A stretch of 7,919 nt of DNA from the NCBI GenBank assembly GCA_910587295.1, contig CAJULP010000090.1, forward strand, positions 1-7,919, read 5' to 3'. Positions 5,339 through 7,919 of this stretch are shown one piece after another. The position numbers were made by a program, and so were the translations under genes. Position 1 is the first letter of the stretch; each line of letters starts with the position of its first letter. The notes under the pieces were generated by a model. It ran no database searches. It saw nothing but the letters and a program-made list of their open reading frames with translations, and was not told the DNA's origin. The stretch comes from an uncultured Lachnospiraceae bacterium. Lineage in GTDB: Bacteria; Bacillota; Clostridia; Lachnospirales; Lachnospiraceae.

Positions 5339-5339
5339 T

Positions 5340-5969
5340 CTATGAGCCAATTATTCCATTCGTAATCTGCACAATTTCATCTGCCTCATTTGCCAAATAT
5401 TTACTATGTGTAACAACGATTACGCATTTCCCCAACTCATGCGCAGTCTGCCTTAATAACTCAATAATTCCCTCTGCCGTCTGTTCATCCAGATTCCCGG
5501 TCGGCTCATCTGCCAATAAGACTTTTGCATTGCTTGCCAGCGCCCTTGCAATCGCTACACGTTGCTGTTGCCCACCGGACAGCTTCATTACATTTCTTTT
5601 CCATGCTTCCTGTGGGATATTCACTTTTGTAAGCAGTTCCCCCGGCTTATCTGTTCCTCCCAGCCTTACGTTTTCCTCCGTGGTGAGATAATCAATCAGG
5701 TTATACTCCTGAAAAACTAAGGATACATGGTTCTTTCTGTGATAATTTAAACCCTTCGCAAGGATATCTTCCCCTTCATATAGAATGGTGCCTCCTGTTG
5801 GGCTGTCAAGCCCTGCCAGCAAAGATAAGAGAGTCGTTTTTCCGGCTCCGCTGGCCCCGATAATGGCATAAAACTTTTTTTCTTCAAACCGCACAGAAAT
5901 ATCGCCTAAAACTTTCCTGTCCTTTTGGGATTTATATACATATTCTATATTTTTTGCTTCTAATATCAT
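5340..5969 (-). CDS. ABC transporter ATP-binding protein (MacB/LolD-like)
   Basis: This 209-residue ATPase powers the two FtsX-like permeases encoded upstream. It has Walker A GASGAGKTT (about 38-46), the Q-loop glutamine Q87 in LVFQEYNL, the signature LSGGQQQR (130-137), Walker B VLLADEP (150-156) followed by the D-loop GNLD, and the H-loop H188 in VVTHSK. All catalytic motifs are intact, and the length is a little short of the usual ~220-230 residues of this class. The start is the ATG at 5969 with AAGGAGG about 9 nt upstream. The frame stays open back to 6077, but that would overlap the permease gene and has no good binding site. The gap to the upstream permease stop is 47 bp, and a terminator follows. 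Proteins of this class serve in peptide, lipoprotein or antimicrobial transport or resistance. The substrate here is unknown. Confidence 0.95.
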   Translation of the reverse strand: MILEAKNIEYVYKSQKDRKVLGDISVRFEEKKFYAIIGASGAGKTTLLSLLAGLDSPTGGTILYEGEDILAKGLNYHRKNHVSLVFQEYNLIDYLTTEENVRLGGTDKPGELLTKVNIPQEAWKRNVMKLSGGQQQRVAIARALASNAKVLLADEPTGNLDEQTAEGIIELLRQTAHELGKCVIVVTHSKYLANEADEIVQITNGIIGS

Positions 5970-6016
5970 TTCAACTGTCCTCCTTACCTTATTTACACCT
6001 GCGCGCATAAACTGTT

Positions 6017-7459
6017 TTATAAATCCTGCAGGATATCCTTGGGATTTCTCTTCAATATGCCAATACCCGATACACATACAGATATCACAATAAGCAGGGC
6101 AATGCCCGAAACATCCTGTATTAACATCCCGGAAGTAATTTCTGCCTGCACGCCCACCACATTCTGCTCTGACTTTTCATAAGACAATGCCACTTTCCCT
6201 TCATCCAGTAAATCCTGTTCTCCCGCACTCTGTACCTGCTGTTCTACCAGATAATCCGCCGTCAGGCCTGACACTCCCGGTGCCGCCAAGAAGGAAACCA
6301 ACACAGCCACTGCTGCAATCATAAGTGCTTCTGCCATGATCTGGGCCAAAATCCGTATTTTTGAAGTTCCCATTGACAGCATGATTCCAATTTCCCTATT
6401 CCGGCTTTTCATCCAGAACTGAAAAATTAGGAACAGGATAATCAGGCCTGCCCCTGAAATTACCCAGACTAAAATTCTGCTGTACTTCTCCATTTCATTA
6501 AAATTTGCGGACAGGGTATTCATATTTCCGTTATTGTCAATCAGGTCATACCTTTCCCACGCTATATCTACCCCCATTACACTTATCTTTACAGCTTCAT
6601 ATTCATCCACATCTGCAATCTTAAAATATGCCTTTTCATATAATGGGTCGCCTGCCTTTCCATCCACCTTTTCAGGGAAATCCAAATCCGTAAAAATAAT
6701 ATTTTCAGACCGGTAAGTATCCCCATACATATAAGGAGCTATAGGTTGGTTTACCCGATAGATACCGACAACTTCTGCTTCATAAATCATAGGATCCTCT
6801 TTATCCCGGCAGTTGCCAAAACTTATTCTGCTTCCAATTTCTAATTGGTTTTTATCTGCAAGCTCTGCCGAAATGACACAGACATCCTTTTCACCTTCTT
6901 TAATCATTCTGCCATCCATGATAAAAGCATTTCCCGAAAGAAAATTGGAATCCATGGACATATCTTTGTTCCCGACCAACGACACACCTCCAAGGTCGCT
7001 ATACTGATCCACATCCTCGTCCTCAATGCGGATAAAACCAACTGGTCTTGCAGCCGTTGTCACTGTTGTAATATTGTAATCGGCAATTCCTTCTGTACCC
7101 GCTATTTTTTCGATATCCTCCACTAACAGGGTTTCAAAAGAATTATCCGTCCATGTTCTCCAGTTTTCTACTCCGTTTATTGTAATTTTTTCCTGATGGT
7201 ATCCGCCCAGGCTGCCTTCCTTATGATCAAGCTGCCTTGATAACTCATCAATCCTCCGATGCCGGTCTGCCTCATTTTCTTCCAGCAGAAGCCCTGCCCC
7301 GACTGCCTGCCTTGTATTATCCTGCATCTGAACAGTTGCTTTTCCACTGCTCATTCCAGCCAACAGTAGCAGGCTGATGGTAAATACAGTTACAAACAGC
7401 AGGATGCTTTTTACAGGTTTTCTGATAACAGAACGCCATGCCAAACTAAAACCTCTCAT
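6017..7459 (-). CDS. FtsX/MacB-like ABC transporter permease
   Basis: This 480-residue membrane subunit of the ABC transporter begins MRGFSLAWRSVIRKPVKSIL and has a first transmembrane segment at about 18-36. A ~290-residue extracellular domain of MacB-PCD type (about 40-325) follows, including VCVISAELADKNQLEIGSRI, the typical statement of that fold. Three further transmembrane segments lie at about 329-349, 375-397 and 450-470. The cytoplasmic loop MKSRNREIGIMLSMGTSK (about 350-367) is the coupling region characteristic of FtsX-like permeases, and NPKDIL near the C-terminus is also typical. It looks full-length with no lesion. The start ATG has GGAGGG 7 nt upstream and lies 3 nt after the previous gene's stop, so the permeases are coupled. 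It probably pairs with the other permease to form a heterodimer. Confidence 0.93.
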   Translation of the reverse strand: MRGFSLAWRSVIRKPVKSILLFVTVFTISLLLLAGMSSGKATVQMQDNTRQAVGAGLLLEENEADRHRRIDELSRQLDHKEGSLGGYHQEKITINGVENWRTWTDNSFETLLVEDIEKIAGTEGIADYNITTVTTAARPVGFIRIEDEDVDQYSDLGGVSLVGNKDMSMDSNFLSGNAFIMDGRMIKEGEKDVCVISAELADKNQLEIGSRISFGNCRDKEDPMIYEAEVVGIYRVNQPIAPYMYGDTYRSENIIFTDLDFPEKVDGKAGDPLYEKAYFKIADVDEYEAVKISVMGVDIAWERYDLIDNNGNMNTLSANFNEMEKYSRILVWVISGAGLIILFLIFQFWMKSRNREIGIMLSMGTSKIRILAQIMAEALMIAAVAVLVSFLAAPGVSGLTADYLVEQQVQSAGEQDLLDEGKVALSYEKSEQNVVGVQAEITSGMLIQDVSGIALLIVISVCVSGIGILKRNPKDILQDL

Positions 7460-7462
7460 TTA

Positions 7463-7919
7463 CTATCCCTCCATTTTTGATAAAATGTCTTTTGGGTTTG
7501 CCCTTAAAATGGGCAGCAATGAAATACAGACAGCAATAACCGCTATACAGCCTCCTGCAAAGAACATTGCTGCAATATCCCCTGCCTGTAAGGAAACTGA
7601 CAGGAGAACTGCCGTATTTTCTTTCATGAGCAGTTCCTTCATAATTCCTGCCATCCCACTTCCTATTACACAGGCGCCAAATACAGACAAACAAAAGACG
7701 GCTGCCGTTTCCATAAAAACCTGCATAAGAATATCCGTTTTCTTTTTTCCCATACTGATAAAAACAGCAATTTCCCTTTTTCTCGACCTCATCCACATAC
7801 AGAGTAATATTGAAGTAATTGTCACCCCTGCAGCCAGCGTGAATACCAGCATAAGTTTCATCACACGGACTATCCTGTTCAGCGGCACCTCCAGCTGACG
7901 ATATAATATATCAGCAGTG
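7463..7919 (-). CDS. FtsX-like ABC transporter permease, C-terminal part (5' end beyond the window)
   Basis: The last ~151 residues of a second permease are visible, and the frame stays open to the right edge. The visible part has three hydrophobic segments (LMLVFTLAAGVTITSILLCM, AAVFCLSVFGACVIGSGMAG and AAMFFAGGCIAVIAVCISLL), with the coupling loop RSRKREIAVFISMGKKKTDI between the first two and the ending RANPKDILSKMEG. The arrangement matches the C-terminal half of the downstream permease, and the sequences are related but clearly different, as in a heterodimeric exporter. The ribosome binding site of the next permease overlaps this gene's last codons. A GTG at 7888 sits in frame but is an internal codon. 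The operon promoter must lie beyond the window. Confidence 0.92.
   Translation of the reverse strand, partial: TADILYRQLEVPLNRIVRVMKLMLVFTLAAGVTITSILLCMWMRSRKREIAVFISMGKKKTDILMQVFMETAAVFCLSVFGACVIGSGMAGIMKELLMKENTAVLLSVSLQAGDIAAMFFAGGCIAVIAVCISLLPILRANPKDILSKMEG

Noticed and set aside
5970..6077. Longer ATPase N-terminus overlapping the permease gene
   Set aside because: The ATG at 5969 has a good AAGGAGG, and family members begin M-I-L-E-A-K-N. The extra 36 residues are translated permease tail in another frame.
7377..7898. Plus-strand frame of 173 codons
   Set aside because: It is antisense to two clear permease genes and has no family features.
1..7919. tRNA, rRNA, CRISPR array, insertion sequence transposase, origin
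   Set aside because: I read for these on both strands and saw no cloverleaf-like gene, regular spacer array, transposase motif or terminal inverted repeats. Faint or very decayed examples could be missed by eye.

Overview
The window looks like a chromosome segment from a gut-type Clostridia, most likely Lachnospiraceae. The grounds are strong AGGAGG-type ribosome binding sites, moderate GC, an AgrC-like GHKL kinase with a LytTR regulator, an ECF sigma factor with a one-TM partner protein, and FtsX/MacB-type ABC transporters. This placement is by protein style only, and no species can be named.

Layout, left to right. Positions 1-2408 (minus strand) hold a translationally coupled group: a LytTR response regulator (1695-2408), an AgrC/ComD-like histidine kinase (275-1669) and the start of a small uncharacterised protein (1-282, running off the window). 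Upstream of the regulator, 2409-2745 contains a promoter, a pair of 9-bp direct repeats 21 bp apart (a typical LytTR operator geometry) and a terminator inside a ~150-bp repeat. Positions 2746-3118 hold a broken C39-like peptidase: its N-terminal half is missing and a 4-bp tandem duplication shifts the frame. Positions ~3120-4711 run on the plus strand and look like an inserted block: an ECF sigma factor (3267-3824), an overlapping membrane-anchored probable anti-sigma protein (3821-4561), a terminator, and a 12-codon stub with a perfect ribosome binding site that resembles the start of a mobilisation-associated small protein. Positions 4730-5071 (minus) hold a chimeric relic in which the first ~60 residues of a second LytTR-type regulator are joined in frame to the last ~50 residues of an ABC ATPase. 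Its promoter, its own pair of direct repeats and a second copy of the terminator repeat lie at 5109-5338. Positions 5340-7919 (minus) carry an ABC export operon: an FtsX-like permease (partial), a second FtsX-like permease and an ATPase.

How the parts work together. The kinase and regulator form a cell-surface sensing pair of the peptide-pheromone or antimicrobial-sensing class. The ABC operon is of the kind that exports or detoxifies peptides or lipid-linked compounds. The two terminator-operator-promoter-regulator units, one intact and one ruined, suggest that a regulatory cassette was duplicated in the past. The second copy then collapsed by deletion, taking with it its kinase and most of another ABC ATPase. 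The sigma/anti-sigma block sits between two truncated genes, as expected for a cargo remnant left after a mobile element decayed. I did not find a clearly new system. The most informative content is the record of duplication, deletion and insertion, together with two similarly built LytTR control regions.
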